Below, piece after piece: positions 29,215 to 38,347 of a stretch of 64,000 nt of DNA. The position numbers and the translations under genes were made by a program. This DNA comes from an uncultured Rhizobiaceae bacterium (GTDB lineage Bacteria; Pseudomonadota; Alphaproteobacteria; Rhizobiales; Rhizobiaceae). The stretch covers positions 62,001-126,000 of the forward strand of contig CATQIJ010000013.1 in NCBI GenBank assembly GCA_958296345.1. Reading direction: 5' to 3'. The notes under the pieces were generated by a model. The model ran no database searches and was not told the origin of the DNA. It was given only the letters and a program-made list of their open reading frames with translations. Each line of letters begins with the position of its first letter. Within the stretch, counting starts at the first letter, position 1.

Positions 29215-31011
29215 ATGCCAAGTTATTCAGCGCCAATTCAAGACACTCTTTATATTCTAAATGATATTCTTAATATCGACCGATATAATAATCTACCAGG
29301 CTTTGAGGACGCAACGCCTGATCTGATTGAGACAATCCTTGGTGAAGCAGCAAAACTTAGTGAAGAAGTACTTCAACCAGTAAATTTCTCCGGTGACCGT
29401 GAAGGTTGTACGCGCCATGAAGATGGATCAGTTACAACGCCTAAAGGCTTCAAAGAGGCTTATGAAACTTACAAAGAAGGTGGCTGGATGGGGCTTGCTG
29501 CTGATCCTGAATATGGCGGACAAGGGCTTCCATACACGCTACACACGGCAATTGGTGAATACCTATCTTCTGCAAACCAAGCTTTTGCAATGTATCCTGG
29601 CCTCACCCAAGGCGCGATTGCCGCAATGCAAGTTCATGCGTCTGACGACTTAAAGCAAAAATTCTTACCAAAAATGATTGATGGTACTTGGACAGGTACA
29701 ATGAACCTAACCGAGCCTCATAGCGGCACAGATCTTGGTATGCTGCGCACAAAAGCTATACCAGTTGGCGATGGCTCATACAAAATTTCTGGCCAGAAAA
29801 TTTTCATCTCTGCGGGTGAACATGATATGGCGGAAAATATTATTCACCTCGTGATTGCACGTATTGAAGGCGCACCTGAGGGTATTAAAGGCATTACACT
29901 TTTTGTTGTACCTAAGTTCAAAGTCAATGATGATGGAACACTTGGGGAGACAAATGGCGTTTCTTGTGGTTCTATTGACGAGAAAATGGGCATCCATGCT
30001 AACTCAACCTGTGTTTTGAACCATGATGAAGCTATTGGCTACATGATTGGTGAAGAAAATAAAGGCCTGAAAGCAATGTTCATCATGATGAACGAAGCTC
30101 GCCTAGGCGTTGGCCTTCAAGGCTTATCTCAGTCAGAAGCTGCTTATCAAAATGCTGCAATCTATGCGAAAGAACGCATTCAGGGCCGCGCCTTAACGGG
30201 TGCTGCTGAACCTGATAAAAAAGCTGATCCACTTCTTGTGCATCCAGACATTCGTCGTATGTTGATGAACATCAAGTCATTTAACGAAGCAGCCAGAACA
30301 TTGATGTTATGGACTGCCCTAAAAGGCGATATTTCACATCGTTCAACATCAGAAGAAGAACGCGAAGCTGCCGATGACCTCATGGGCTTACTTACCCCCA
30401 TTATTAAAGGTGTGCTGACAGACAAAGGCTTTGAAAACTGCGTCAATGCACAACAGGTCTTTGGTGGCCATGGGTACATTGAAGAATGGGGCATGAGCCA
30501 GTTTGTACGCGATGCTCGTATTGCCCAAATTTATGAAGGCGCTAATGGCGTTCAAGCACTTGACCTTGTAGGTCGCAAACTCCCTGCAAATGGCGGACGT
30601 GCAATGCGTGCCTTTATGGAAGAGGTTAGCGGCTTCACGAAGAAGCATATGGATAATGAAGCCATGCAGCCTTATACAAAGCCATTGCGTGATGGGGTTA
30701 AAAAACTTGAGGCAGCAACTATGTGGTTGATGCAAAATGGTATGCAAAACCCAAATAATGCGGGCGCCGCATCAACAGACTTCATGCATCTATTTGGCCT
30801 TGTTGCGCTTGGTTATATGTGGGGTTTAATGGCTGAAAAATCGCAAGAAGCAATTCAAAGTGGCGTTGGCGACTTAAAAGAATTTCATGAAAATAAACTG
30901 ATCACAGCGCGTTATTTTATGGAGCGTGTCATGCCAGAAAGCGCAGCTCATCTAGCACGCATTGAAAGCGGCTGTGAGAGCATGATGTCGCTTGAAGCTG
31001 AAGCATTTTAA
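29215..31011 (+). CDS. Acyl-CoA dehydrogenase with C-terminal extension (long form)
   Basis: This 598-residue flavoprotein oxidises acyl-CoA to enoyl-CoA, the first step of beta-oxidation. The FAD/acyl-binding segments are present: MNLTEPHSGTDLGMLRTKA, YKISGQKIFISAGEHD, and the catalytic-glutamate region DARIAQIYEGANGVQALDLVGRK. The large C-terminal helical extension (about 470-598) marks the 600-residue acyl-CoA dehydrogenase subfamily found in alphaproteobacterial beta-oxidation operons. GAGGAGA is a strong ribosome site six bases before the ATG. It is the first gene of the operon. Confidence 0.93.
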   Translation: MPSYSAPIQDTLYILNDILNIDRYNNLPGFEDATPDLIETILGEAAKLSEEVLQPVNFSGDREGCTRHEDGSVTTPKGFKEAYETYKEGGWMGLAADPEYGGQGLPYTLHTAIGEYLSSANQAFAMYPGLTQGAIAAMQVHASDDLKQKFLPKMIDGTWTGTMNLTEPHSGTDLGMLRTKAIPVGDGSYKISGQKIFISAGEHDMAENIIHLVIARIEGAPEGIKGITLFVVPKFKVNDDGTLGETNGVSCGSIDEKMGIHANSTCVLNHDEAIGYMIGEENKGLKAMFIMMNEARLGVGLQGLSQSEAAYQNAAIYAKERIQGRALTGAAEPDKKADPLLVHPDIRRMLMNIKSFNEAARTLMLWTALKGDISHRSTSEEEREAADDLMGLLTPIIKGVLTDKGFENCVNAQQVFGGHGYIEEWGMSQFVRDARIAQIYEGANGVQALDLVGRKLPANGGRAMRAFMEEVSGFTKKHMDNEAMQPYTKPLRDGVKKLEAATMWLMQNGMQNPNNAGAASTDFMHLFGLVALGYMWGLMAEKSQEAIQSGVGDLKEFHENKLITARYFMERVMPESAAHLARIESGCESMMSLEAEAF

Positions 31012-31035
31012 GCAATCCAAAATAAGGTCAACCGA

Positions 31036-32206
31036 ATGACAACTCCGCAAGAAGTTCTCAATTCCCCTACTCCCTCATGGCATGATGAAGATTATGTCAT
31101 GGTTAGGAATATGGCTGGTCGGTTCATGGAAACTGAAATAGCGCCAAACTACGAGCAGTATGAAAAAGATGAAATCGTCCCTCGTTCTGTTTGGGAAAAA
31201 GCTGGCGCGAATGGACTTCTTTGCGCTTCAGCACCCGAAGAGTTTGGCGGCGGCGGTGCAAGTTATGCACAAGAGTCGGCAATCATAGAAGCAATTTCCC
31301 ATATAATGGCGTCGATGGATTTGGCATCGCTTTACACTCGGGCATTGTTGCCCCCTACATTACTGAATACGGAACGGATGAACAAAAGCAACGTTGGTTA
31401 CCTAGATTAGCAACTGGTGAATTGATTGGTGCGATTGCAATGACAGAACCAGGTGCTGGTTCTGATCTGCAAGGGGTAAAGACATCCGCTGTAAAAGACG
31501 GCAATCAATACCGTATAAACGGCTCTAAAACTTTCATAACAAACGGACAGAATGCCAATCTTATTATTGTTGTTGCAAAAACGGATCCTTCATCAGGCGC
31601 AAAAGGTACTTCTTTGATGATCGTCGAAACAGACGAAGTTGAAGGTTTTGAGCGTGGTCGTAACCTTGATAAAATAGGTTACAAAGCGAACGACACATCA
31701 GAGCTTTTTTTCAATGACGTAAAAGTACCCACGGCAAATTTGCTAGGCCATGAAGAAGGTAAAGGGTTCTTCCAATTAATGAGTCAACTTCCACAAGAAC
31801 GCTTGATTATTGCAAACCAAGCAATGGCTCAATTGAGTTGGCACTATCGCTTACGATTGATTATGTCAAAGAACGAAAGGCTTTCGGCAAGAGCATCATG
31901 GATTTTCAAAATACACAATTCAAACTTGCTGCGCTAAAATCAGAAGCAACCATGGCTAAGGCTTTTGACAATCAATGTGTTGAGCAACACCTAAAAAATG
32001 AACTCGATACCACCACTGCATCAATGGCAAAATATCTACTAATGGATTTGCAAGGTAAAGTGATGGATGAATGCTTGCAGCTGTTTGGTGGCTATGGCTT
32101 TATGAATGAATACCCAATTGCACGTCTTTACCGTGATGCACGTGTACAAAGAATTTATGGTGGGACTAATGAGATCATGAAAGTTCTCATCTCCCGCACA
32201 CTTTAA
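31036..32206 (+). CDS. Acyl-CoA dehydrogenase, two frame breaks
   Basis: Corrected length is about 389 residues, the usual size of short/medium-chain acyl-CoA dehydrogenases. Frame one gives MTTPQEVLNSPTPSWHDEDYVMVRNMAGRFMETEIAPNYEQYEKDE; a lost G near 31317 shifts to GFGIALHSGIVAPYITEYGTDEQKQRWLP and AMTEPGAGSDLQGVKTSA; a lost A near 31828 (AMAQIELALSLTIDY restored) shifts to YVKERKAFGKSIMDFQNTQFKLA and the C-terminal ARLYRDARVQRIYGGTNEIMKVLISR with the catalytic glutamate region. Perfect resumption of the conserved sequence argues for sequence errors. It is second in the beta-oxidation operon. Confidence 0.9.
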
Positions 32207-32219
32207 GATAGGACTTAAA

Positions 32220-32531
32220 ATGCCAAAAGGATATTGGATTGCCCATGTGGGTTCGGATAATAAAGCAGCTTTTACATCTGATGAGTACAAAGCCTATGTG
32301 GAGGGTGCCGGCCCATCATTCGTTGAATATAATGGAAAATTTCTAGCTCGAGGTGGTGCTTTCGAGCTTGTAGAAGGTCGCAACCTTGGCACACGTCATG
32401 TCGTGATAGAATTTCCTTCATTGGACGATGCCAAAGCCTGTTACAATTCAGAAGCCTATGCTCAAGCGAAACAACATCGCAGAGCTGTATCCAAAGCGAC
32501 CATAATTTTACTTGAGGGATTTGACGGCTAA
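32220..32531 (+). CDS. DUF1330 family protein
   Basis: This 103-residue cytoplasmic protein has the DUF1330 pattern: KGYWIAHVGSDNKAAFTSDEYKAYVEGAGPSFVEYNGKFLARGGAFELVEG, then RHVVIEFPSLDDAKACYNSEAYAQAKQHRRAVSKATIILLEGFDG. The fold is a ferredoxin-like alpha/beta dimer and the function is unknown. AGGA precedes the ATG. Its stop overlaps the start of the GST-like gene (TAATG), so it is an integral operon member. Confidence 0.92.
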   Translation: MPKGYWIAHVGSDNKAAFTSDEYKAYVEGAGPSFVEYNGKFLARGGAFELVEGRNLGTRHVVIEFPSLDDAKACYNSEAYAQAKQHRRAVSKATIILLEGFDG

Positions 32532-33166
32532 TGGTTGATTATACTCTCAAATGTTTTGCTGAATCCGAAAATGCTTATAAAGCTGCATTAATCTTGCAGC
32601 TTTGTGACGCTAATTGGGATACCGAGTGGGTCGTTTTTTTTCATGGTGAAAGTAAATCTGATGGGTTCCTTGATCTTAATTCTATGGCCGAAGTGCCGGT
32701 CCTGATTGATCACACAAATAATGGTAATGCAATTAGTCAGTCTGCTGTTATTTTGATGCATCTGGCAGACCGTTTTGGAAAATTTGTTCCGGACAATCGA
32801 GCAGATGAACTGGAGATGATGCGATGGTTATTTTTTGATAATCACAAACTCACATCTTACACTGCTACTTATCGTTTTCTGAGTCGTTTCATGAACAAGG
32901 ATGGCGAACCTGAAGCGGAATTTATGAAAGCTCGTATGCTTGGCAGCTTTAAAATATTTAACAGACATTTAGAAAATCATGACTGGGTTGCAGCTAATCA
33001 ACCAACCCTAGCTGATATTTCTACCTGCGGATATTTGTTCTGGCCTGATCATTTTAACGTAACGTGGGACGATTATTCCGGCATCAAACAATGGCTCGCA
33101 CGTATACAAGAATTACCTAATTGGGCAGCACCCGAAGCATTGCTTCCTGTTGGCCCTAAAGAATAA
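32531..33166 (+). CDS. Glutathione S-transferase family protein
   Basis: A 211-residue GST-fold protein. The thioredoxin-like N-terminal half contains VDYTLKCFAESENAYKAALILQLCD and the conserved EVPVLIDHTNNGNAISQSAVILMHLADRFG with cis-proline. The all-helical C-terminal half ends in TLADISTCGYLFWPD. It is translationally coupled to DUF1330 and lies before the thiolase, in a beta-oxidation operon. A detoxifying or acyl-related thiol role is possible but unproven; the residue that would activate glutathione is not obvious. Confidence 0.87.
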   Translation: MVDYTLKCFAESENAYKAALILQLCDANWDTEWVVFFHGESKSDGFLDLNSMAEVPVLIDHTNNGNAISQSAVILMHLADRFGKFVPDNRADELEMMRWLFFDNHKLTSYTATYRFLSRFMNKDGEPEAEFMKARMLGSFKIFNRHLENHDWVAANQPTLADISTCGYLFWPDHFNVTWDDYSGIKQWLARIQELPNWAAPEALLPVGPKE

Positions 33167-33183
33167 ATCAAAAGGAGGCCAAA

Positions 33184-34395
33184 ATGGCTGATGCTTTTAT
33201 ATACGACCACGTTCGCACCCCTAGAGGGCGCGGTAAGAAAAATGGCTCACTGCATGAAGTACCTGCAGTACGCTTATCAGCAAAAACGCTGGAAGCCGTG
33301 CGTGACCGCAATGAAATAGTGGACACATCTATGATCGATGATGTCATTTTAGGTTGTGTTGACCCTGTTGGAGAAGCAGGTTCTGATATTGCGCGCGCAG
33401 CAGTTTTTGAAGCAGACTATGATAACAAAGTTCCTGGTATGCAAATCAATCGTTTCTGTGCCTCTGGACTTGATGCCATTAACATGGCTGCTTCTACAAT
33501 TAACTCTGGTGCGAATGACCTTGTAATTGCTGGTGGCGTCGAGAGCATGTCACGCGTTGGAATTGGTGCATCAGGCGGCGCTTGGCCAATGGATCCTTCT
33601 GTTGCGGTTCCAGCTTATTTCATGCCGCAAGGCGTTTCTGCTGACCTGATTGCTACTAAATACGGTTTCTCGCGTGATGATGTAGATGCCTATTCAGTTG
33701 AAAGTCAAAAGCGTTCTGCTGAAAGTTGGAAAGATGGGCGTTTTAAAAACTCTGTTGTTCCAGTTAAGGATCAAAATGGCCTTGTTATTCTTGACCATGA
33801 TGAACACATGCGACCTGAAAGTGATATGCAATCTCTTGCCTCACTTGACCCTGCTTTTGTAATGATGGGCGAAATGGGTGGTTTTGATGCCGTTGGTATT
33901 GCAGCCCACCCTGAGCTTGAATCGGTTAATCACGTTCACCATGCGGGGAATTCATCTGGTATTGTTGATGGCGCTGCAGCTGTTCTTATGGGTTCGCAAG
34001 AAGGCGGCAAGAAACTTGACATTAAGCCACGTGCAAAAATTCGTGCGTTTGCAAATATTGGTTCTGACCCAGCGCTTATGTTGACTGGCCCTGTCGATGT
34101 GACAGAGAAACTATTGGCTCGTAGCGGGATGAAGCTTTCAGATATTGATCTGTTTGAACTTAATGAGGCTTTTGCTTCTGTCGTTCTTCGCTACATGCAG
34201 CACTTTGATATTTCACATGACAAAATGAATGTTTGTGGTGGCGCGATTGCCATGGGACACCCACTGGGTGCAACAGGCGCAATGATCCTTGGTACAGTTC
34301 TGGACGAACTTGAACGCCGCGACCAAAACACGGCCCTCATCACCCTCTGCATTGGAGCAGGCATGGGCACGGCAACGATTATTGAAAGAGTTTAA
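33184..34395 (+). CDS. Acetyl-CoA C-acyltransferase (thiolase)
   Basis: This 403-residue thiolase carries out thiolytic cleavage, the last step of beta-oxidation. The nucleophilic cysteine lies in [18 protein letters not shown] (about residue 89), the catalytic histidine in [15 protein letters not shown], and the second cysteine in [26 protein letters not shown] is also present. A perfect AAAGGAGG ribosome site precedes the ATG. The gene lies upstream of the multifunctional enzyme, so it probably provides the FadA activity of a cytoplasmic beta-oxidation complex. Confidence 0.94.
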   Translation: MADAFIYDHVRTPRGRGKKNGSLHEVPAVRLSAKTLEAVRDRNEIVDTSMIDDVILGCVDPVGEAGSDIARAAVFEADYDNKVPGMQINRFCASGLDAINMAASTINSGANDLVIAGGVESMSRVGIGASGGAWPMDPSVAVPAYFMPQGVSADLIATKYGFSRDDVDAYSVESQKRSAESWKDGRFKNSVVPVKDQNGLVILDHDEHMRPESDMQSLASLDPAFVMMGEMGGFDAVGIAAHPELESVNHVHHAGNSSGIVDGAAAVLMGSQEGGKKLDIKPRAKIRAFANIGSDPALMLTGPVDVTEKLLARSGMKLSDIDLFELNEAFASVVLRYMQHFDISHDKMNVCGGAIAMGHPLGATGAMILGTVLDELERRDQNTALITLCIGAGMGTATIIERV

Positions 34396-34396
34396 T

Positions 34397-34858
34397 ATGC
34401 CAAAGGTCGATATTGAGAACATGGAATGGTCAGGCGGAAGTGGGTATCCATCTGCTTTTGCTGAACTTACTAAAGGTAGGTTTCGTAAGAGGCTTGGGAA
34501 TGAAGTTGGTTTGGATCAATTCGACATCAACTTAACACGCCTTGAACCTGGCTCAGCTTCTGCTTTGCGCCATTGGCATGAGAACGAAGATGAATTTGTT
34601 TACATTCTTGAAGGACAAGCAACTCTTGTTGAAGATGAAGGTAGTACGGTTCTTAAGCCGGGCGATGCAGCTGGATTTAAAGCAGGCGTTGCAAATGGTC
34701 ATCACCTCGTGAACGAAAGCGATAAAGATCTTATTTATCTTGAAATTGGAACGCGCGCTGTAACAGAACGTGGCCATTACCCTGACGATGATTTAGCAGT
34801 CATCAAGGATGAAAATGGCTTTAAGTTTACGCATAAAAATGGCGACGCATATATTTAA
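34397..34858 (+). CDS. Cupin-domain protein
   Basis: This 153-residue protein starts one base after the thiolase stop; the longer ORF-track start lies inside the thiolase. It has a single cupin barrel with metal-binding motif LRHWHENEDEFVYILEGQATLVEDEGSTVLKPGDAAGF and second motif GVANGHHLVNESDKDLIYLEIGTR. Related cupins are common near beta-oxidation genes in alphaproteobacteria, but no reaction is known to me. It ends about 27 bases before the multifunctional enzyme. Confidence 0.88.
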   Translation: MPKVDIENMEWSGGSGYPSAFAELTKGRFRKRLGNEVGLDQFDINLTRLEPGSASALRHWHENEDEFVYILEGQATLVEDEGSTVLKPGDAAGFKAGVANGHHLVNESDKDLIYLEIGTRAVTERGHYPDDDLAVIKDENGFKFTHKNGDAYI

Positions 34859-34885
34859 CACCTCACTCCAAGCTGGAGACTTAAT

Positions 34886-37096
34886 ATGACTTATACAAAT
34901 TTTAAAATTGAAACAGATAGCGATGGAATTGCTGTTGTTACGTGGGATATGCCTGATAAATCTATGAACGTGATTGACCTTTCAGTCATGGACGAATTAG
35001 AAAAAATTATTGATGCAATGGCTTCAGACGAGGCTATCAAAGGCGTCGTACTTGCATCCGGTAAGAAGACTTTTGGTGCTGGGGCTGATCTTTCCATGGT
35101 GCAAAATATGCTTGGGCAGTTCCATGCAGAAGAAGCCAAAGATCCGCAAACTGCTGCGCAACTTCTTTTTGACAATGCCTACCGCTTGAATTTAATTCTT
35201 CGCAAGCAGGAAATTTCTGGCAAGCCTTTCGTTGCGGCGATCAATGGACAAGCTGTTGGCGGCTGTTTTGAGATATGTCTAGCCTGCCACGCTCGCGTGA
35301 TTGCAGACGATGCAAAAGTCTCCCTACCAGAAGTTAAAATTGGCCTCTTCCCAGGTGGCGGCGGCACACAACGCGTACCGCGTTTAATCCACACACAAGA
35401 AGCGATGCAGTTTTTGTTAAAGGGCGGCAACATGCATGCCTCTAAAACGAAGGCGCAAGGTCTTACGACTGAAGTTGTTCCTGAGGCTGATTTGATCAAT
35501 AAAGCCAAAGAACTTATCAATGGCGGCCTTAAAGCTGAGCAGCCTTGGGATGTTAAAGGTTATAAATTCCCAGGCGGCAAAGTTTATACTCCTGCGGGCT
35601 TCCAATTGTTCCCACCTGCTAACGCAATTTACCGCCGTGAAACACAGGATAATTATCCAGGTGCTCGCGCCATCATGAAGTGTATTTATGAAGGCATGTT
35701 AGTTCCATTTGATACAGCGTTAAAAATTGAGAGCCGCTATTTTGCAAAGGTACTTCAAACTACCGAAGCGGCTATGATGATCCGTACGCTCTTCATGTCC
35801 ATGCAAGAATTAAATAAAGGCGCGCGTCGCCCCCAATCTATTGGCAAACTTGAAATCAACAAAATTGGCGTCATTGGTGCTGGCCTTATGGGCGCAGGCA
35901 TTGCTTATGTTTCTGCCAAAGCAGGTATCGACGTTGTTCTCATCGACCGCGATCAGGCAAGTGCTGACAAGGGCAAATCTTGGGCTGAGACTGCTGAAGA
36001 CAAAGCTATTTCTAAAAAACGTTCTACGGCTGAGAAGAAAGAAGCTATCTTATCTAAAATTATTGCGACAGATGATTACAAAAAACTGTCTGATGTAGAT
36101 ATGGTCATTGAAGCAGTATTTGAAGATTCAGATGTTAAGAAAACAGCAACTGAAATGGCCGAGGCGCATATGCCGGAAGATGCAATTTTTGCGTCTAACA
36201 CCTCTACAATTCCAATTTCTGATTTAGCTAAATTTTCTAAGCGTCCTGAACAATTTGTTGGCATTCACTTCTTCTCTCCAGTTAATATGATGTTGCTCGT
36301 TGAGACCATCAAGGGTGATAAGACGGGGGATAAAGCGATTGCTATGGCTCTTGATTATATAGCTAAGATTAAGAAAACGCCTATTGTCGTCAATGATTCA
36401 CGCGGTTTCTTCGTAAACCGTTGTGTACTTCGCTACATGTCCGAGGCCTACAATATGCTGACCGAAGGTGTTCCTGCAGCGATGATTGAAAATCTTGCAA
36501 AGCAAGCTGGGATGCCACTTGGCCCTCTTCAACTCAATGATGAAACGGCAATTGATCTCAGCCATAAAATTCTTCACCAAACCATTCGCGATATGGGCGA
36601 AGGAGCTGTTGAACAACGCCACATCGACTTGGTTGATACGATGGTTGAAAAGCACGAGCGTCTTGGCAAAAAGAACGGCAAGGGCTTTTATGATTATCCT
36701 GACAAACCTGCAAAAAAACACCTTTGGCATGGGTTGAAAGATATGTATCCGCAACAAGAAGCTGATAGCATTGACCGCCAGGAAATTAAAAACCGCTTCC
36801 ATGCAACGATTGCTGTTGAAGCAGCACGCTGCGTCGAAGAAGGTGTTGTGACGGACGTTCGTGAAGCTGATGTTGGCTCTATTCTTGGCTTTGGTTTTGC
36901 TCCTTTTACAGGCGGTGCTCTTTCTTATATTGATGGCATGGGCACAACAAAATTTGTTGAAATGCTTCAAGACCTTCACGCAAAGTATGGCGACCAGTTC
37001 AAGCCAAATGCACTTCTTCTCAAAATGGCAAAAACTGACGAGAAGTTTTATCAACGTTTTAACCCATCGACCAATCCAAATAAAAAGGCTGCGTAA
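34886..37096 (+). CDS. Multifunctional enoyl-CoA hydratase / 3-hydroxyacyl-CoA dehydrogenase (FadB/FadJ type)
   Basis: This 736-residue enzyme hydrates enoyl-CoA and oxidises the 3-hydroxyacyl-CoA. The crotonase part (about 1-290) has GAGADLSMVQ (oxyanion hole), AINGQAVGGCFEICLACHAR and LPEVKIGLFPGGGGTQRVPRLI. The dehydrogenase starts with the NAD-binding GVIGAGLMGAGIAYVSAKAGIDVVLID (about 325) and has FASNTSTIPISDLA, GIHFFSPVNMM, VVNDSRGFFVNRCVLRYM, then C-terminal domains with LGKKNGKGFYDY and GFGFAPFTGGALSYID. GGAG precedes the ATG. It is the core of the beta-oxidation operon. Confidence 0.95.
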   Translation: MTYTNFKIETDSDGIAVVTWDMPDKSMNVIDLSVMDELEKIIDAMASDEAIKGVVLASGKKTFGAGADLSMVQNMLGQFHAEEAKDPQTAAQLLFDNAYRLNLILRKQEISGKPFVAAINGQAVGGCFEICLACHARVIADDAKVSLPEVKIGLFPGGGGTQRVPRLIHTQEAMQFLLKGGNMHASKTKAQGLTTEVVPEADLINKAKELINGGLKAEQPWDVKGYKFPGGKVYTPAGFQLFPPANAIYRRETQDNYPGARAIMKCIYEGMLVPFDTALKIESRYFAKVLQTTEAAMMIRTLFMSMQELNKGARRPQSIGKLEINKIGVIGAGLMGAGIAYVSAKAGIDVVLIDRDQASADKGKSWAETAEDKAISKKRSTAEKKEAILSKIIATDDYKKLSDVDMVIEAVFEDSDVKKTATEMAEAHMPEDAIFASNTSTIPISDLAKFSKRPEQFVGIHFFSPVNMMLLVETIKGDKTGDKAIAMALDYIAKIKKTPIVVNDSRGFFVNRCVLRYMSEAYNMLTEGVPAAMIENLAKQAGMPLGPLQLNDETAIDLSHKILHQTIRDMGEGAVEQRHIDLVDTMVEKHERLGKKNGKGFYDYPDKPAKKHLWHGLKDMYPQQEADSIDRQEIKNRFHATIAVEAARCVEEGVVTDVREADVGSILGFGFAPFTGGALSYIDGMGTTKFVEMLQDLHAKYGDQFKPNALLLKMAKTDEKFYQRFNPSTNPNKKAA

Positions 37097-37104
37097 CAAA
37101 AACT

Positions 37105-37638
37105 ATGTATCCTTTCGCCCGTATGGCGGCAGTTTTGTGGAAAGCGCGGCAGGCACCTGTCGCGCAATTCACTGATGCCACAACTTGTACCTTCCGCGCT
37201 CATCCTTGGGACATGGATATGTTCATGGAAATGAACAACGGGCGTCACCTGACGCTTTATGATCTTGGCCGTTTTGATTTTTCTGTAAAATGCGGTTTCT
37301 GGCGCACGATTAAGAAACAAAAATGGGGACTGGTTGTGGCCGGCTCTTCTGTGCGTTTTCGCAAACGTATTTTCATGTTCCAAAAAGTGACTATGCGCAC
37401 TCAACTCATCGGCATGGATCACCGCTGGTTCTATTTCCAACAGTCCATGGAAGTTAAAGGCGAGCCATGCTCCTCCGCTATTTTTAGAACTGGTGTGACT
37501 GAAAAAGGGCGGACTGTCATGACAGAACGCGTTGCACAGGCAATGGGAGAAGCAGATTTTTCACTTCCCCCTCCTGAGTGGGTGAAAAGCTGGATTGACG
37601 CCGACAATACAAGACCCTGGCCGCCAGAGTTTTTATAA
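37105..37638 (+). CDS. Thioesterase-like (4HBT/hotdog) protein
   Basis: A 177-residue hotdog-fold protein, matching the alphaproteobacterial acyl-CoA thioesterase-like family (THEM6/4HBT_2 type). Key segments are TFRAHPWDMDMFMEMNNGRHLTLYDLGRFDF, the catalytic-type motif region with a conserved Asp and NNGR, and VVAGSSVRFRKRIFMFQKVTMRTQLIGMDHRWFYFQQSM. It starts eight bases after the multifunctional enzyme and ends the beta-oxidation operon. It probably hydrolyses or salvages acyl-CoA intermediates. Confidence 0.88.
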   Translation: MYPFARMAAVLWKARQAPVAQFTDATTCTFRAHPWDMDMFMEMNNGRHLTLYDLGRFDFSVKCGFWRTIKKQKWGLVVAGSSVRFRKRIFMFQKVTMRTQLIGMDHRWFYFQQSMEVKGEPCSSAIFRTGVTEKGRTVMTERVAQAMGEADFSLPPPEWVKSWIDADNTRPWPPEFL

Positions 37639-37944
37639 ATTTGCTTCTGATTCTCCTTAAGTAAATTACTTTGAGTGAAACCCCACAAGGAGGAGGCAAG
37701 CACACTTGCGCACCCACTCGCCCATTGCTGAGCGGCGTTACATAATATATTGGCGAACAACGCAAAAAGCGTTGCTTCGCAGGCATTTCCTCCGTGACAG
37801 CACAAGGCTTTGGCGACTAACCAAAACGCCAGTGCGTGAACGGACGTCGGCGCGGATGCGTCGACGGAAAAGAAATAAAGCTCTCTCAACGGCGCTGCGC
37901 TTGTTTGTCGAGCAGCGACGTCGCTTCGCTTGTCTTGCACAACT

Positions 37945-37999
37945 GTGAGGGCTAAATAACCATTCAAAAAACCCTATGTGCTGGGCGTACAGCCCTCAC
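37945..37999. repeat. Perfect 9-base inverted repeat GTGAGGGCT / AGCCCTCAC
   Basis: The arms GTGAGGGCT (37945-37953) and AGCCCTCAC (37991-37999) are exact inverted copies separated by 37 bases that contain ATAACC and a run of six A residues. No poly-T tract follows on either strand, so it is not an ordinary terminator. It sits near the right edge of the GC-rich part of the island. Confidence 0.6.
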
Positions 38000-38010
38000 G
38001 CGGAGATTTG

Positions 38011-38103
38011 ATGTCAGTATCGGACTACTCAGGCACACCGTTCCGACAAAGCCTCTTAGATGATTTCGCATCCGTAAGCGACCCAAGTCCCGCCACCCTT
38101 TGA
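38011..38103 (+). CDS. Possible 30-residue small protein
   Basis: ATG at 38011 opens a short frame reading MSVSDYSGTPFRQSLLDDFASVSDPSPATL and ending at TGA 38101-38103. A GGAG ribosome-like site lies five bases upstream (CGGAGATTTGATG). The sequence is below the ORF-track cutoff and matches nothing I recognise. It could be a small protein, a leader peptide, or chance. Confidence 0.2.
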   Translation: MSVSDYSGTPFRQSLLDDFASVSDPSPATL

Positions 38104-38347
38104 TATATAATAAATATCAATCCAAGTGATAGATATGGCTACCGCCGCTCCGCATTCAGCAAGACATAAAACACTGGCGTACGTTCCATGGTTGTGCATC
38201 TTGCTGATGAAAATGATTATGCAAGAGGGTTTTGGGGCGGGGATAAGTTTTTTGAAATAAATTATTTTCTCAACCGCAACTATTGGCTGTCATTAACGGA
38301 CATTTGGTATTTTGTTGTTAAATTTAATCCCATCATTGGAGAGAGAC

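Larger units (their letters stand above)
37639..38347. other. Gene-free GC-rich island with inverted repeats
   Basis: No recognisable gene fills these 700 bases between the thioesterase and DUF4189. From about 37700 to 38100 the composition is clearly richer in GC than the flanks and full of small palindromes: AACGCAAAAAGCGTT near 37760, the 12-base palindrome AGCGACGTCGCT at 37914-37925, and a 9-base inverted repeat at 37945-37999. ORFs overlap in several frames on both strands, which is usual for GC-rich non-coding sequence. The last 240 bases before DUF4189 are AT-rich, probably its promoter region. It may be a decayed mobile sequence, a repeat family member or a structured RNA. Confidence 0.5.

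Noticed and set aside
36398-37099. 233-residue minus-strand ORF opposite the multifunctional beta-oxidation gene
   Set aside because: Antisense shadow of a confidently identified gene; the protein is low-complexity with no domain.
37431-37967. 178-residue minus-strand ORF across the thioesterase 3' end and the GC-rich island
   Set aside because: Overlaps a well-supported gene, has alternative ORFs in two other frames over the same bases, and a composition rich in Cys, Ala and Ser typical of chance frames in GC-rich DNA.
38135-38260. 42-residue plus-strand frame MATAAPHSARHK
   Set aside because: No ribosome site, no recognisable sequence, and hydrophobic end likely chance.
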